From assembly GCA_045538535.1 (NCBI GenBank), contig JAZSRN010000026.1, positions 1 to 64,000 on the forward strand: a DNA stretch of 64,000 nt. Reading direction: 5' to 3'. The notes under the pieces were generated by a model. It searched no databases and had not been told where the DNA came from. It worked only from the letters and a program-made list of their open reading frames with translations. Every line of letters begins with the position of its first letter. Within the stretch, counting starts at the first letter, position 1. This DNA is from RUG14219 sp045538535. Its GTDB lineage: Bacteria; Cyanobacteriota; Vampirovibrionia; Gastranaerophilales; Gastranaerophilaceae. Below, piece after piece: positions 7,132-16,571 of this stretch. The translations under genes were made by a program, and so were the position numbers.

Positions 7132-9328
7132 CTTTCTCCTCTTCAGAATCATTTTTAGAAGACTTTACATTTCCTTCTTCTAATTCTTGAATTTTATTTT
7201 CAAGTGCCTCATCCAGCACGCTAGTTGGCAAAATCATTTCGCGCTTAAGTTCTTCCATAATATTTTCTTGATATTTTATACGCTCATGACGCATACCCCG
7301 AAGCATTTTGCTAAACGTTGTAGCTATCACTTTCAAATCCTTAAGTGTTAGCGGACTATCAGAAAGCTGAGTATCGTTTAAACGCTCAAGAATTATTTTA
7401 TCAATAATAGCATCAATTTCTTCCAAACTCGGATTTTTCATTGACCGAACAGCACTTTCAACCGCATCAGCAATCATTAATATAGCGGTCTCTTTTCGAT
7501 TAGGTTTTGGTCCCGTATAACGGAATTGTTCTTCTTTAACGTTTTCTATTCCTTCTTCCATAACCGCTTGATTATAAAAATAGCTGGCCAAACCTTCACC
7601 ATGATGTTGCAATATAAAATCATGAATAACTGGTGGCAAGTCATATTTTTTAGCATAATCTATACCATCTTTTGTATGCGCAGTAATAACCATTTTACTT
7701 AAACGCGGATTAATTGTATTATGTGGGTTGCCAATTCCGATATAAGATTGGTTTTCGACAAAAAACATAGGGCGTTTCAACTTTCCGATATCGTGATACA
7801 AGGCTCCAACCCTTGCCAATACAGGATCTGCACCAATTGCTTCTGCAGCAGCCTCACAAAGACTTGATACCATCAAACTGTGGTTATAAGTTCCTTGAGC
7901 TTCTTTAAATAAACGTTTCAATAACGGCTGATTAGGATCTGCCCATTCTGCCAAACCGTATTGCGTAGTTACATGTGACCAGTTTTCAATCAACGGAATA
8001 ACACCCAGCGCAATTACCGAACTAACAACACAATTTAACAATACATACAAAACATTATTTACAATCAACATATTGTTAACTTCAATCAAACATTTTTCAA
8101 GCATATAAATTGACGTAACAATAATCATACCCGCCAAAGCCATGTGTAAACCGGCACGAAGCAAATCAACACGTCTTGAATACTGAATATTTTTCATCGC
8201 CATAGTTGCAAAAGCAATTAAAAATACAAACGCAGCCATAAATTGTATATCGTATTGAAATCCGACAGTCAACAAACTCAACAACAATATCGAGCATACA
8301 AAAGCTAAACGCGGAACTGTAAAAATCGATATAATAATCAAAAATACCGGTAACGGCAATATATATGGAGACGTTCCCACCGGAATAATTGCCGCTGTCG
8401 CCGCAACAATCAACGACAATGATGAAATTATTAGCAAATAATTTTTTTCAAAAAAACTTTTTTCAAAATACTTCAAATATGCCAAAAATAACATCGTTGC
8501 CAAACACACCAAAAAATAAACGGCCAATAGCCCTTGTGCATTTAGCTTATAAACATTATAACCCGCTTGACGTAATGCATCACGTTTTAATCTTGTAACC
8601 GGTTCACCTTTAAACAAAATCTTATCACCTTTTTGGAATACGGTTTCGTACGGTTTTATAGAATTTTGTATATTTTTACGAGCAATATCTGTTGCAAATT
8701 CATCAACTACCAAATTAGGAACGATAACTTGTTGCAACATTGCATCTATAATCGAAATTTGACGTTTTGAAACATTCGAAACAATATTATCAAGAATAAT
8801 TTTTTCTATATTATTTTGCTCATAATCTTTTTCAGTAATACCAACACGTAAAATATTTGCCAAAGTTAAATTAGCTTTATCAAAAACTTCAGTCAAACTT
8901 TCATCATCAGTTTTTAATAAAAAATCAATCAAAAATGTTTTTTTAGAAGAATTAGACAAATCAAATAAAATACCTAACTCCTCGCGCTTAACACTATCCG
9001 CGATTTCTTTTTTACGAATTTGTACAATTGAAGATTGCAAAATTTGAAGATTGTCTTTAATAAAATCATCTTCAGCCGGTGCCATAATTGGTTCAACTTT
9101 TTGAGCTACCTCTTTTTTATGTTGCTCCGTTCGCATTACATCAACAACCGTTAATGTTTTTTGTGCAATTACATCTTGTTTACTTACTCCATTTTCTACA
9201 ATATTTTGGAAGAAGTAATTCTGAGATGCGATTATACCCGTCATCAAAACGGTAAACCCAAGAAAAGCCAATGTTTTACGGAACATAGCTGATACAAAAA
9301 AGTTTTTTATATTATCAATTTTTATCAT
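7124..9328 (-). CDS. pgpH: PgpH-type membrane HD phosphohydrolase
   Basis: The 734-residue protein has the 7TM-HD layout of PgpH. It has an N-terminal membrane anchor (about 12-30), an extracytoplasmic domain of about 240 residues, a seven-span membrane block, then a cytoplasmic HD domain with YNHSLMVSSL, GALYHDIGKLKRP and HTKDGIDYA. Studied PgpH proteins cleave cyclic di-AMP; that specificity is an inference here. The C-terminus is long and acidic. The start is ATG 9328 (GGAGAG upstream); two codons upstream there is only a TTG. A candidate promoter with a 16-bp spacer lies in the gap after queA. It overlaps ybeY by 8 nt. Confidence 0.88.
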   Translation of the reverse strand: MIKIDNIKNFFVSAMFRKTLAFLGFTVLMTGIIASQNYFFQNIVENGVSKQDVIAQKTLTVVDVMRTEQHKKEVAQKVEPIMAPAEDDFIKDNLQILQSSIVQIRKKEIADSVKREELGILFDLSNSSKKTFLIDFLLKTDDESLTEVFDKANLTLANILRVGITEKDYEQNNIEKIILDNIVSNVSKRQISIIDAMLQQVIVPNLVVDEFATDIARKNIQNSIKPYETVFQKGDKILFKGEPVTRLKRDALRQAGYNVYKLNAQGLLAVYFLVCLATMLFLAYLKYFEKSFFEKNYLLIISSLSLIVAATAAIIPVGTSPYILPLPVFLIIISIFTVPRLAFVCSILLLSLLTVGFQYDIQFMAAFVFLIAFATMAMKNIQYSRRVDLLRAGLHMALAGMIIVTSIYMLEKCLIEVNNMLIVNNVLYVLLNCVVSSVIALGVIPLIENWSHVTTQYGLAEWADPNQPLLKRLFKEAQGTYNHSLMVSSLCEAAAEAIGADPVLARVGALYHDIGKLKRPMFFVENQSYIGIGNPHNTINPRLSKMVITAHTKDGIDYAKKYDLPPVIHDFILQHHGEGLASYFYNQAVMEEGIENVKEEQFRYTGPKPNRKETAILMIADAVESAVRSMKNPSLEEIDAIIDKIILERLNDTQLSDSPLTLKDLKVIATTFSKMLRGMRHERIKYQENIMEELKREMILPTSVLDEALENKIQELEEGNVKSSKNDSEEEKDA

Positions 9329-9397
9329 ATACAACTCTCCACTATATAGATATTTTATAACTTATGAATTAAATTTCAACATTGTTAAGCTTTACAC

Positions 9398-10453
9398 CTA
9401 TTTTATAAACATACAATCACCATAACTATAAAATCTGTAACGATTATTTATAGCTTGATTGTAAGCCTCAAACACAAACTCCTTGCCGGCAAGAGCACTC
9501 ACCAACATCAACAAAGTAGACTTTGGAAGATGAAAATTTGTTATTAATTTATCTATTACCTTAAACTCATAAGGCGGATAAATAAACAATTCCGAATGAC
9601 TTTGACAAGCTTTTATTTCTCCAAATTGCTGATATGCCGTTTCTAAAGTTCGCACAGTAGTGGTACCCACTGCAACGATTTTCTTACCTAATTTTTTCGC
9701 CAAATTAATTTTTGAAGCCGTTTCTTCTGATATCTCAAAAGTTTCAGAATCCATTTTATGCTCCAATATATTCTCACATTTAACCGGTCTAAATGTCCCT
9801 AATCCGACATTTAAGGTTACATACGCAATATCAACACCTTTCTGCGCTAATCTGTCCAAAATATCTTGAGTAAAATGCAATCCGGCAGTAGGTGCAGCGA
9901 CCGAACCTTCATCCTTTGCATAAACTGTCTGATATCTTTCAAAATCAAGACTTTTTAAATCTTCGTTAGTCATTTTTCTTTCGATATAAGGAGGAAGAGG
10001 GATGTTACCATTGCGATGCAATACTTCAAAAACATTATCACCTTCGAAGAGTAATTCAACCAGCCATTTGCCGTCATCTTCTAAACGCTTTAAAACTTTT
10101 ACCGAAAGTTCATCGGAAATTTTTACAACAAGTCCTTCTGAAACTCTTTTAGATGGCTTAATTAAAACTTCCCACTGTGTACTAATAGATTTATCGGGAG
10201 TTTTTAGTAAAAACACCTCGATTTTAGCACCGGTTTCCTTATAACCATATAACCTTGCCGGAAGAACCTTTGTATTATTAAGAACCAACAATGTATTAGG
10301 CTCAATCAAATCAACAATATCATAAAAATGCTTATGCGAAATTTCTTTTGTTTTACGGTTTAACACAAGCATTTTGGAATTTTCTCTTTTATCCGCCGGA
10401 GTTTGTGCAATGAGTTCTTCCGGCAAATTATAATCAAAATCTGAAAGTAACAT
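9398..10453 (-). CDS. queA: tRNA epoxyqueuosine-forming ribosyltransferase-isomerase
   Basis: QueA transfers and isomerises the ribosyl group of S-adenosylmethionine onto preQ1 at wobble position 34 of tRNAs, giving epoxyqueuosine. The 351-residue length is standard. Family hallmarks are LLSDFDYNLPEELIAQTP at the N-terminus, LLVLNNTKVLPARL, VAAPTAGLHFT, GLGTFRPV and TNFHLPKSTLLMLVSALAG. AAAAGGA precedes the ATG. It lies between yidC and the pgpH-type gene on the same strand, separated from yidC by a strong intergenic hairpin. Confidence 0.96.
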   Translation of the reverse strand: MLLSDFDYNLPEELIAQTPADKRENSKMLVLNRKTKEISHKHFYDIVDLIEPNTLLVLNNTKVLPARLYGYKETGAKIEVFLLKTPDKSISTQWEVLIKPSKRVSEGLVVKISDELSVKVLKRLEDDGKWLVELLFEGDNVFEVLHRNGNIPLPPYIERKMTNEDLKSLDFERYQTVYAKDEGSVAAPTAGLHFTQDILDRLAQKGVDIAYVTLNVGLGTFRPVKCENILEHKMDSETFEISEETASKINLAKKLGKKIVAVGTTTVRTLETAYQQFGEIKACQSHSELFIYPPYEFKVIDKLITNFHLPKSTLLMLVSALAGKEFVFEAYNQAINNRYRFYSYGDCMFIK

Positions 10454-10473
10454 TTTCCATCCTTTTAATGAAT

Positions 10474-10506
10474 AACCTTTGGCTATCTAAATAATAGCCA
10501 AAGGTT
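10474..10506. other. Intergenic hairpin between yidC and queA
   Basis: AACCTTTGGCTAT (10474-10486) and ATAGCCAAAGGTT (10494-10506) form a perfect 13-bp stem with a 7-nt loop, seven bases after the yidC stop. On the minus strand it is not followed by a T-run, so it may attenuate, be an mRNA processing or stability element, or be a weak terminator. Confidence 0.6.
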
Positions 10507-10512
10507 TACACA

Positions 10513-11655
10513 TTAGATATTTTTAAACATCTTTCTGAATTTTTCTAAAAAGTTTTCTTTTTGTATAACATTCCCATCTTCTACGATTTCGGCCTCTAAA
10601 ACTTTTGTCCCGTCACCGGCTTTTACTTTTTTTGCATCTTCTTCTAACTCTATCTGTTTATTAATGATAACCGTTTGAGCAATCTGAATAACGTTGCTTG
10701 TTACCAGATAAAGAAGAACACCTGCTGGAATAGGAATTATCACAAATGTACCGATAATCATAAGAGGCATGAACGTTCCCATAGATTTTTGCATTGCTTG
10801 CTGCGCCGGATCAAGTTCTTGATTTTTACCGGTAGCCATCATAACTTTTTGAGACAAAAACATCGTCAAACCAAATAAAACAATCAATAACAAAATATCA
10901 TAATGGAATGAATTTTCAACAACATTAGTTGGAACTGATGCTATCATCAAATCATTTTGTTTTTTAAACGAAATTTTTTCTGCTTCTTTATTATTCAAAT
11001 CAGTAACCTGAATTTCTGCACGCTCAACTTTTTCCAATTCGGCAAAACCTAAATTTAAATTATCAATTTTAAATTTAAAGTCAACATTTTGTCCAGGTTT
11101 CAATTCACCTTGAATTTCAAGAGCTTTTGTTGAATTTGAAACTTTTACATTGTCCAATTCAACACCATCCGTCAAATATACCGTAGCAGATTTATTCAAA
11201 GTAAACCTATCAGCTTTGCCGGCGGAAAAGCTGCCGTCAAAAGATTTTGCAGCAGATGAACGTAGAGTAGTATCCAACCTATTTATAAATAAAAATTGTG
11301 AATCTCCTGCAATTTGAATAAATTGCGGACTCATTAACGCCGAATACAAAAGAATAAATATCGGCATTTGAATCAATAATGGTAAACAACCGCCCATTGG
11401 GTTAAATTTATTTTCTTTATAAAACTCCATAAGCTTTTGTTGTTGCATCTGCGGATTATTTTTATAACGTTCTTGTATAGCCTTTAGTTTTGGCTGTAAC
11501 GTTTGCATTTTTCGCATTGAACGCTGTTGCGAAACATTCAAATTCCACATCACAAGTCGTACAACAATCGTCAATACAATAATCGCCAGCCCGTAGTTAC
11601 CTACAAACTGTGCCAACAATTTTAAAGCTTCTATAGTTAAAGTAACAAAATCCAA
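10513..11655 (-). CDS. yidC: Membrane protein insertase YidC/Oxa1 family
   Basis: YidC inserts and folds inner-membrane proteins, alone or with Sec. The 380-residue protein has the first core segment (about 15-37), a charged cytoplasmic hairpin (QRSMRKMQTLQPKLKAIQ), NPMGGCLPLLIQMPIFILLY, then about 110 beta-rich residues (including VYLTDGVELDNVKV), and the last three core segments ending PAGVLLYLVTSNVIQI. A domain at this position is the arrangement I know from cyanobacterial YidC; proteobacterial YidC has its large domain before the core. The start appears to be TTG at 11655 with AGGG upstream. It has its own promoter at 11697-11725. Confidence 0.93.
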   Translation of the reverse strand: MDFVTLTIEALKLLAQFVGNYGLAIIVLTIVVRLVMWNLNVSQQRSMRKMQTLQPKLKAIQERYKNNPQMQQQKLMEFYKENKFNPMGGCLPLLIQMPIFILLYSALMSPQFIQIAGDSQFLFINRLDTTLRSSAAKSFDGSFSAGKADRFTLNKSATVYLTDGVELDNVKVSNSTKALEIQGELKPGQNVDFKFKIDNLNLGFAELEKVERAEIQVTDLNNKEAEKISFKKQNDLMIASVPTNVVENSFHYDILLLIVLFGLTMFLSQKVMMATGKNQELDPAQQAMQKSMGTFMPLMIIGTFVIIPIPAGVLLYLVTSNVIQIAQTVIINKQIELEEDAKKVKAGDGTKVLEAEIVEDGNVIQKENFLEKFRKMFKNI

Positions 11656-11696
11656 TTCCCTAATCCTCTTATTAAAGTGTAAAATCTACTCTTAAA

Positions 11697-11725
11697 AGGA
11701 TAAAACAAACACACATCTAAGTCAA
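11697..11725 (-). promoter_or_regulatory. Promoter of yidC
   Basis: On the minus strand TTGACT (11720-11725) and TATCCT (11697-11702) are separated by 17 bp, in the 92-bp gap between aroB and yidC. Confidence 0.6.
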
Positions 11726-11747
11726 ATCAAATAGATTTTAATAACAC

Positions 11748-12821
11748 TTATACTATTTTTTGCAAATCATTTGGCGAGATTGAAACCGCCTTTACCTCAG
11801 CATAAGCCGAAGGCAAAATAAACACAATGTCGGTAGCTGTTGATTTTTTATCAGATTTCATCAATTTTATCATTTTTTCAAGCTTGAACTTTTTAACCGC
11901 TTGAAATTCAAATTTATTTAAAACATCTTCTATCAGAAACTTATAATTTTTTTCAATACAATTAGTTTTAATAGCCAAATCAAGTACAAATCTAATACCT
12001 TCAACTACGGCTTCTCCATGGGTGTATTTCTTGTAATTTGTGGCCTTTTCTATTGCATGTCCATAAGTGTGACCCAGATTTAAAATACGTCTCAAATCAT
12101 TTTCTTGCTCATCTTTTTCTACCACAGAAGCTTTTAAACTTACGCATATTTTTATTAATTCTTTTAACGTATCATTATCTTTTGCTAATATTTTATTATT
12201 TTTCTCTGTCAAAAAGTTTATAAGGTTAAAATCTTCATTATGTTTGCAAGATTTTTCGATAAAAGCGTATTTGACAACTTCACCCATTCCGCTTTTAAAT
12301 TGTTTTTCATCTAATGTTTGCAAGAAATTTGTATTAATAAACACAACCTTTGGCTGGTAAAAACTACCCACAAGATTTTTACCAAAAGCCGTATTAATAG
12401 CAACTTTGCCTCCAACTGAACTATCCGTACACGCAAGAAGTGTAGTAGGAACTTGAATAAAATTAATTCCTCGCATAAAAGTAGACGCTACAAATCCGGC
12501 CAAATCCCCACAAACTCCACCGCCAATAGCAATAATTGAACTTTTACGTGTTAGTTGCATTTGTAATGCGCGAGCAATTATTTTTTGATAATTTTTAAAA
12601 TTCTTATTACACTCCCCATCTTTAAGAATATAAACATTTTTCTTGTCAAAATTTAAGATTTTACCATACAATTTATAAACTTTTTCCGAGATTACAACCA
12701 AAAAATTCTGCTCACTACAATAAGATAATATTTTATCTTTTAAATTTGCAATCGGTTCGTTGTCAATAAAAATAGGATAACTTTTAGACCTTGCGTTTAT
12801 ATTAATTGAAAGCTCAACCAT
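11748..12821 (-). CDS. aroB: 3-dehydroquinate synthase
   Basis: AroB converts DAHP to 3-dehydroquinate, the second step of the shikimate pathway, using NAD+ and a divalent metal. The 357-residue protein shows the NAD-binding IIAIGGGVCGDLAGFVASTF, QVPTTLLACTDSSVGGKVAIN, and metal-ligand region NLGHTYGHAIE with a following HGEAV. The C-terminus is complete. Its start overlaps the aroK stop by 8 nt, so the two shikimate genes are coupled, and it precedes yidC. Confidence 0.96.
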   Translation of the reverse strand: MVELSININARSKSYPIFIDNEPIANLKDKILSYCSEQNFLVVISEKVYKLYGKILNFDKKNVYILKDGECNKNFKNYQKIIARALQMQLTRKSSIIAIGGGVCGDLAGFVASTFMRGINFIQVPTTLLACTDSSVGGKVAINTAFGKNLVGSFYQPKVVFINTNFLQTLDEKQFKSGMGEVVKYAFIEKSCKHNEDFNLINFLTEKNNKILAKDNDTLKELIKICVSLKASVVEKDEQENDLRRILNLGHTYGHAIEKATNYKKYTHGEAVVEGIRFVLDLAIKTNCIEKNYKFLIEDVLNKFEFQAVKKFKLEKMIKLMKSDKKSTATDIVFILPSAYAEVKAVSISPNDLQKIV

Positions 12822-13323
12822 TTATCACTCCCAAAATTTCTTTAACGATATTATATGGTGTTTTTCCGTCAGTGTCAATTTTTATATGTGCTTTTTTATA
12901 ATTAATTTCTCGCGCATTTAAAATCGTCTGTATTCTTTCTACCGAAAAATTCTTCTTTAATAACGGTCTTGTTGTTTCAGATTTTATTCTCTCATAAATT
13001 TCTTGCGCTGAAGCTTGAAGATAAATAACTTTGCCACTATTCAACAACAAATCTCTATTATCCGGATTTTCAAATGCTCCGCCGCCTAAAGAAATTATTT
13101 GATTAGAATTTTTACAAAACAATTTGATTTTTTCTTCTTCTAGCAATCGAAAACGTTTTTCTCCAAATTTCAAAAATATTTCAGAGATTTTTTTATGCGC
13201 GGTTTTCTCGATTTCTTCATCAATATCGACCAACTTATAACCACAAAGACAATTTTGCAATTCCTTTGCTACTGTGGATTTACCACATCCCATCATGCCA
13301 GTAAGTATAATGTTATTTTTCAT
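12814..13323 (-). CDS. aroK: Shikimate kinase
   Basis: AroK phosphorylates shikimate at the 3-hydroxyl with ATP. The 169-residue protein has Walker A GMMGCGKST (9-17), DIDEEIEK for shikimate binding, the FRLLEEEKI region, the shikimate-binding GGGAF, and the lid RPLL. All expected motifs are present and length is standard. It overlaps aroB by 8 nt and follows pnuC after 14 nt, so it probably belongs to a pnuC-aroK-aroB unit. Confidence 0.95.
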   Translation of the reverse strand: MKNNIILTGMMGCGKSTVAKELQNCLCGYKLVDIDEEIEKTAHKKISEIFLKFGEKRFRLLEEEKIKLFCKNSNQIISLGGGAFENPDNRDLLLNSGKVIYLQASAQEIYERIKSETTRPLLKKNFSVERIQTILNAREINYKKAHIKIDTDGKTPYNIVKEILGVING

Positions 13324-13337
13324 AAGACAATTATACT

Positions 13338-14036
13338 TTAAACATTAATTTTGTTTTCAATTTCTTTTTTCCACTGGAAATAAAAGTATATTGCGGCAGC
13401 AAAATAAAATCCCCACATAACTAATGTTGCATAAGCCTTGGTACCATTAAGAACAAGCTCAAGCCACATATAAAAAGAAATCCCGTTAACAACCATCCAT
13501 ACAATCCATTGCTCAATACAACGACGCACTGTCAAATACATTCCAACAACAGATAAAACCGTAGTTATACCATCTAAAAACGGACTTTTACTATGCAAAA
13601 ACTCAAGCACATACACTGCAATTACACACGCAACAACCGTTGTAAAAAAGAGAACGATAAACTCTTTTTTATTCAAACAAGTTTTAACAATCACGCGGGA
13701 AGCTTTTTGAAGATGTTTTTTCCATTTAAAAATCCCCAAAATTTGCATTGGCACATAATAACAAAGATATAAAATCAAATTGCCATATAATGCGTTGTGA
13801 AACGACAACCAGCTATAACAGCCGGAACCGGAAAGCCCGAAAAAGTAACAAGATACACGACCTTTACCGGCAAGTGTAGTATACAATATCCCACAAACCG
13901 CCGAAACAATCGCAACAAAACTATCTTTAAACAATATTGCATTAACAATAATTGTCAAAAATGCAACCGATAACGCGAAAATCTCGACTTTTTCCCATCT
14001 ATTTATTTCATTTTGCAATACATTTTTTATAAACAC
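13338..14036 (-). CDS. pnuC: PnuC-family nicotinamide riboside transporter
   Basis: PnuC proteins are facilitators for nicotinamide riboside or related vitamins in the inner membrane. The 232-residue product has about seven hydrophobic spans. The middle SGSGCYSWLSFHNALYGN and following YYVPMQILGIFKWKKH match the family's substrate-binding W/N-rich segments, and the C-terminal part has the QWIVWMVVNGISFYMW signature. The start is GTG at 14036 with AGAGG nine bases upstream. It is divergent from the membrane protein at 14129. Confidence 0.88.
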   Translation of the reverse strand: MFIKNVLQNEINRWEKVEIFALSVAFLTIIVNAILFKDSFVAIVSAVCGILYTTLAGKGRVSCYFFGLSGSGCYSWLSFHNALYGNLILYLCYYVPMQILGIFKWKKHLQKASRVIVKTCLNKKEFIVLFFTTVVACVIAVYVLEFLHSKSPFLDGITTVLSVVGMYLTVRRCIEQWIVWMVVNGISFYMWLELVLNGTKAYATLVMWGFYFAAAIYFYFQWKKEIENKINV

Positions 14037-14079
14037 CAGAATTAACCTCTGCGAATATTCTATTGAAAAATCATAAGTT

Positions 14080-14107
14080 TTGTCAACTAAAATTTACTTT
14101 TTATCAT
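14080..14107 (+). promoter_or_regulatory. Promoter of the membrane protein gene at 14129
   Basis: TTGTCA (14080-14085) and TATCAT (14102-14107) are separated by 16 bp. It would start transcription near 14114, which excludes the upstream TTG at 14063 as start codon and supports GTG 14129. Confidence 0.5.
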
Positions 14108-14128
14108 GATTGTTGTCTAATAATAATT

Positions 14129-15133
14129 GTGAAATTACAAGCAAATATAAGACCAAACCCTTCCGTACATTTTGGAGGGATATACAACAATAAAGCTTTA
14201 AAAAAAGGATTAGAATTTGCCGCGAATAACGGTACATTATTTGCTGCCTCAACATCATTGGTTCTGTCTACAATCGCAAGACCTTTAGCAATTTTAGCCG
14301 CACCTGATACTGAAAAAGAAAACAAACAATATGCTTGTGCAAAATCTTTGTCCTCAACTCTTATCGGATATTTATTAATGCTGGGTGTTTCAACTCCATT
14401 CGCCAAAGCAATAAATAAAATAGGCGAAAAACCTTCAAACTATTTAACCCCTGAAACTATAAAATTCCTACAAGAACCAAACAAAAACTTTACTGCATCA
14501 AAAAAATATGTTTTTGCAACACAATTATTTAAATTAGGATTAGGCCTAGTATTAGCACTACCAAAATCAATCATGACAAGCAATTTAATACCTCCAATTA
14601 TGCAAAAACTCTTCCCTAACAAACAAAATGAATATCCGATGCTTAAAAATGAACAAAAAAACATTTCTTTTGGTGCAAAGTTCGCGCCGGAACCTTTAAC
14701 CAAAACATTTGGAAAACTAATCGAAACATCCGGAATAAAAAAAATGACCGAAAAATTCCATGACTCGAACTTTGTAATGCATATCATGTCTTTAACCGAT
14801 ATCTTAACAACCGGTGCATTCATGTATCAAGCAAACAATAACAAAAAAATAAAAGAAGAAAGAAAAAAACCACTAATTTATAATGCCGCAATTGCTACCG
14901 GCTTAAGTATCACAACAAGCTATACTCTTGACAAATTACTCGACAAACCTACAGAGAAATTCATTAAAAAATTCAGCGAAGCAAACCGAAATTCTCAAAA
15001 ATTAGACAAATATATTGAAGGAATAAGAGTTGCAAAACCGGTATTGATATTAGGAAGCGTTTATTACATCCTAATACCTTTTGTCTCCACATTTTTAGCC
15101 GAAAAAATATATTGCAAACAGAAAGAAAAATAA
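14129..15133 (+). CDS. Two-module membrane protein of unknown function with F-G motifs
   Basis: The product (334 residues from GTG 14129) is not a family I can name. It has about six hydrophobic segments in two modules. Module 1 begins with SVHFGG (12-17) and module 2 with NISFGA (178-183). Module 1 resembles the protein at 27438-28061: a TxLV helix, a D-E-K/R-rich loop, then TL-x-G and TN/TS..P..L..KF. Module 2 resembles the protein at 28055-28696: an H...L helix, N.KI..E.K..LI, and a G-I/V-x-V..IxP C-terminus. I read it as a single-chain version of that overlapping gene pair. The longer frame from TTG 14063 lies partly upstream of the promoter and lacks a ribosome site. Function unknown; probably inner membrane. 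Confidence 0.7.
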   Translation: MKLQANIRPNPSVHFGGIYNNKALKKGLEFAANNGTLFAASTSLVLSTIARPLAILAAPDTEKENKQYACAKSLSSTLIGYLLMLGVSTPFAKAINKIGEKPSNYLTPETIKFLQEPNKNFTASKKYVFATQLFKLGLGLVLALPKSIMTSNLIPPIMQKLFPNKQNEYPMLKNEQKNISFGAKFAPEPLTKTFGKLIETSGIKKMTEKFHDSNFVMHIMSLTDILTTGAFMYQANNNKKIKEERKKPLIYNAAIATGLSITTSYTLDKLLDKPTEKFIKKFSEANRNSQKLDKYIEGIRVAKPVLILGSVYYILIPFVSTFLAEKIYCKQKEK

Positions 15134-15181
15134 TGTTACTAATACACTATTTAGATTTGTAAACCCTTCTCCCGCAAGGGC

Positions 15182-15210
15182 TTGAAGTATTTGTAAAAAT
15201 ATGTTACAAT
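15182..15210 (+). promoter_or_regulatory. Promoter and hairpin leader of the glycosidase gene
   Basis: TTGAAG (15182-15187) and TACAAT (15205-15210) are separated by 17 bp, about 90 bp before the start codon. The leader then contains AGAGTG...CACTCT (about 15236-15261), a six-bp stem with a large loop. It is too weak to call a riboswitch or attenuator. Confidence 0.55.
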
Positions 15211-15303
15211 AATAGTAGGAGATAGTTTATCTACTAGAGTGTTAATCCCCACACCACTCTTTAATAAAAAAGGTATCTGTTACGCCCAAATTTTGAGGTA
15301 AAA

Positions 15304-16566
15304 ATGGATACGCTTGTTTTCTATGAGAAGAAACATTTAAAATTAATTGAAATATTAATTTGTATTTCAATTACGGTTGTTACAATTTTATTTGTTACAC
15401 TTTCTCCGATTATGGCATCAGAAAACAAAATAGCACACCTTAGCACACCACAAATCAGAATTGATACGGGACAGCTCCAAGAGGCATTTATGTCGGAGTT
15501 GTCCCTCGATTATAATAAACAAAAATTCGACGAAAACACTCAAAAAAAATATCCGAAAGCTATTATAACCGATATAGATGAAGGAATTAAACACATAAAA
15601 CTTACAAAATATTACAATAATAAACCGGTACGAATTAACATAATTGAAATAAATCATAAATTAGCAAAAAATATCGAAATCAAACCGGCACTATCCGGCG
15701 AAAAAACTCTGCATTCACGCAAAAAAATTTCAGCAATAGCCAAACAAGAAAATGCCATCGCAGCAATTAATGCAACATTTTTCAAACCACAAACCGGTAT
15801 TCCTCTTGGAACATTAATGATTGACAGAAAAATTTATACCGGCCCGATTTATGATAGAGTTGCAATTGGATTTTTCGATAATAAAACAAAACCATTTGAC
15901 ACAGCCAGAATACAATTAGACGCAAAAATAATCGGGAGTAATCAAACCATTAAAGTCGACAACATAAATCAACCGAGAATGCTCTCAACCTATATACTTG
16001 TATATACAGCAAACTGGGGGAAAAGCTCGCCTCAAGCTCCAAAATACGGAGTAAATTTACTTGTACAAAACGGAAAAATCATAAAAGCTTCGGCAAACCC
16101 TATTCCACTTAAACAAGATAGTTTCGTTATATCCGGTCCAAAAACGAAATTATATCCATTACTTGAAAAGAAAAATGCAAAACTGGAAATCAAAACGATT
16201 CCGGACTGGAAAAATGTTAAACACATAATAAGTGGAGGCCCATACTTAATCAAAAATAACGAAATTTTTATTGACATAAACGAACAAAAACTTACTGCCA
16301 TAGGAGGTCGGAACCCACGCAGTGCCATTGGATATACAAAGAATAACGATTTCATAATTGTTACCGTTGACGGCAGAGAAGGCAGTTCAATTGGATTGAC
16401 GCTATCGGAACTTGCTGATTTCATGCTATCAATCGGATGTATAAATGCCATAAATCTCGATGGTGGGGGCTCTACAGTTATGTACATAAAAGGGCAAATT
16501 GTAAACAAACCAGCGACAATAGGCGGTATTGCGATTTCAAACGCACTGGTTATTCGCAAGAAATAA
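15304..16566 (+). CDS. Membrane-anchored phosphodiester glycosidase (NAGPA domain) protein
   Basis: The 420-residue protein has an N-terminal membrane segment (about 14-37) and an extracytoplasmic C-terminal domain of the NAGPA type, named after the human enzyme that removes GlcNAc from phosphodiesters. Motifs are AAINATFFKP, GTLMIDRKI, a VNLLVQNGKI strand, ISGGPYLI, RNPRSAIGYT, VTVDGREGSSIGLTLSELA and the strongly conserved NLDGGGSTVM near residues 385-394. Bacterial members act on phosphodiester-linked sugars of envelope or matrix polymers, but the substrate here is unknown. It is transcribed alone, convergent with atpG, with only five bases between stops. Confidence 0.88.
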   Translation: MDTLVFYEKKHLKLIEILICISITVVTILFVTLSPIMASENKIAHLSTPQIRIDTGQLQEAFMSELSLDYNKQKFDENTQKKYPKAIITDIDEGIKHIKLTKYYNNKPVRINIIEINHKLAKNIEIKPALSGEKTLHSRKKISAIAKQENAIAAINATFFKPQTGIPLGTLMIDRKIYTGPIYDRVAIGFFDNKTKPFDTARIQLDAKIIGSNQTIKVDNINQPRMLSTYILVYTANWGKSSPQAPKYGVNLLVQNGKIIKASANPIPLKQDSFVISGPKTKLYPLLEKKNAKLEIKTIPDWKNVKHIISGGPYLIKNNEIFIDINEQKLTAIGGRNPRSAIGYTKNNDFIIVTVDGREGSSIGLTLSELADFMLSIGCINAINLDGGGSTVMYIKGQIVNKPATIGGIAISNALVIRKK

Positions 16567-16571
16567 GTTAT

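Noticed and set aside
14063..14128. TTG start extending the membrane protein upstream
   Set aside because: A promoter at 14080-14107 would place transcription after this TTG, and no ribosome site precedes it.
15236..15261. Riboswitch in the leader of the glycosidase gene
   Set aside because: Only a short stem with a large loop is present and no known aptamer pattern could be recognised.
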